This document shows, piece after piece, positions 6,153 to 6,328 of a DNA stretch of 6,328 bases. The translations under genes were made by a program, and so were the position numbers. Below the pieces are notes generated by a model. That model was not told the DNA's origin, did not search any database, and was given only the letters and a program-made list of their open reading frames with translations. Location of the stretch: the NCBI GenBank assembly GCA_031277995.1, contig JAITLH010000255.1, forward strand, positions 1 to 6,328. Reading direction: 5' to 3'. The stretch's first letter is position 1. Every line of letters begins with the position of its first letter. This DNA is from Deltaproteobacteria bacterium. Its GTDB lineage: Bacteria; Desulfobacterota; Desulfarculia; Adiutricales; Adiutricaceae.

Positions 6153-6227
6153 CCTTTCTGTCCTCGGCCTTTCTGTCCCCGGCCTTTCGATTCCCGGCCT
6201 TTCTGTCTCGGGCCTTTCTGTCCCCGG
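6153..6227. repeat. Five tandem 15-bp units in the selA leader, each with a Shine-Dalgarno-like core
   Basis: Units start at 6153, 6168, 6183, 6198 and 6213 and read CCTTTCTGTCCCCGG with minor changes on the plus strand. On the minus strand each gives roughly CCGGGGACAGAAAGG; four keep the AGAAAGG core and one (6183-6197) has TCGAAAGG. The copy nearest selA (6153-6159) is the actual ribosome binding site. A reading frame across them on the plus strand is a by-product of the 15-bp period. Confidence 0.9.
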
Positions 6228-6280
6228 CCTGGCCAGCCCCCCCAAAAAAGAAATGTCTTTTTAGGCCAGGTAAAAAAGCC

Positions 6281-6290
6281 CTAGGCCTAG
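6281..6290. repeat. 10-bp CTAGGCCTAG palindrome upstream of selA
   Basis: CTAGGCCTAG is its own reverse complement. On the minus strand it is followed by GGGC and six Ts (6271-6276 region), so it superficially resembles a terminator for a gene beyond the right edge, but a palindrome with no loop makes a poor hairpin. It shares the CTAG theme of the array at 4531-4570. Confidence 0.5.
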
Positions 6291-6304
6291 CCGCGGTTTA
6301 GATA

Positions 6305-6310
6305 TTTATA
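6305..6310 (-). promoter_or_regulatory. Possible selA -10 box
   Basis: TATAAA on the minus strand about 160 nt before the selA ATG. The matching -35 position falls outside the window, so this cannot be tested here. Confidence 0.2.
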
Positions 6311-6328
6311 AGCCTTCCGGCCTGGGCC

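Noticed and set aside
5869..6264. Plus-strand frame with repeated LSVPG-type pentapeptides
   Set aside because: It is antisense to the selA N-terminus, and the pentapeptides come from the 15-bp leader repeats; there is no supporting start context or similarity.

Overview
The window holds a compact minus-strand cluster for a selenocysteine-containing formate dehydrogenase and the making of its cofactors. Read in transcription order (right to left) it carries selA (selenocysteine synthase), a small MOSC-domain protein, fdhF (molybdenum/selenium formate dehydrogenase with an in-frame UGA for selenocysteine), hydN/hycB (four-cluster ferredoxin-like electron carrier), and a MobB-like P-loop protein that runs off the left edge. 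All five genes are on the minus strand; I see no convincing plus-strand gene.

The organism is an anaerobic or facultative bacterium that decodes UGA as selenocysteine. FdhF and HydN most resemble the formate hydrogenlyase / hydrogen-dependent CO2 reductase type (soluble, no signal peptide, no membrane anchor) rather than periplasmic FdhG/FdnG enzymes. Many spacers are drifting or repeat-rich. A deltaproteobacterial (Desulfobacterota-like) or host-associated anaerobe would fit, but this placement is a weak inference.

Layout: 1-665, MobB-like protein, 3' end missing; 666-724, a spacer with a perfect 14-bp hairpin; 725-1267, hydN, overlapping fdhF by 4 nt (ATGA); 1264-3459, fdhF as one 731-codon gene read through TGA at 3025-3027, with a SECIS-like hairpin at 2998-3014; 3460-3602, AT-rich fdhF leader with hairpins and a -10-like box; 3603-4118, MOSC protein with an expanded 24-bp repeat inside the gene; 4119-4730, about 600 bp without a gene, rich in degenerate short repeats, including a CTAG pentanucleotide array; 4731-6146, selA; 6147-6328, selA leader with five 15-bp repeats, each containing a Shine-Dalgarno-like AGAAAGG.

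How the genes work together: SelA converts seryl-tRNA(Sec) to selenocysteinyl-tRNA(Sec), which SelB (not in the window) would deliver to the UGA of fdhF. The MobB-like and MOSC proteins plausibly act on the molybdenum cofactor (MGD formation and sulfur handling). HydN/HycB would carry electrons between FdhF and a hydrogenase or other partner. selB, selC, selD, fdhD and a hydrogenase are not visible here.

The most unusual features are the small repeat expansions in and around otherwise conserved genes, the MOSC protein that appears to lack its usual cysteine-bearing loop, and the Cys cluster in the MobB-like protein.
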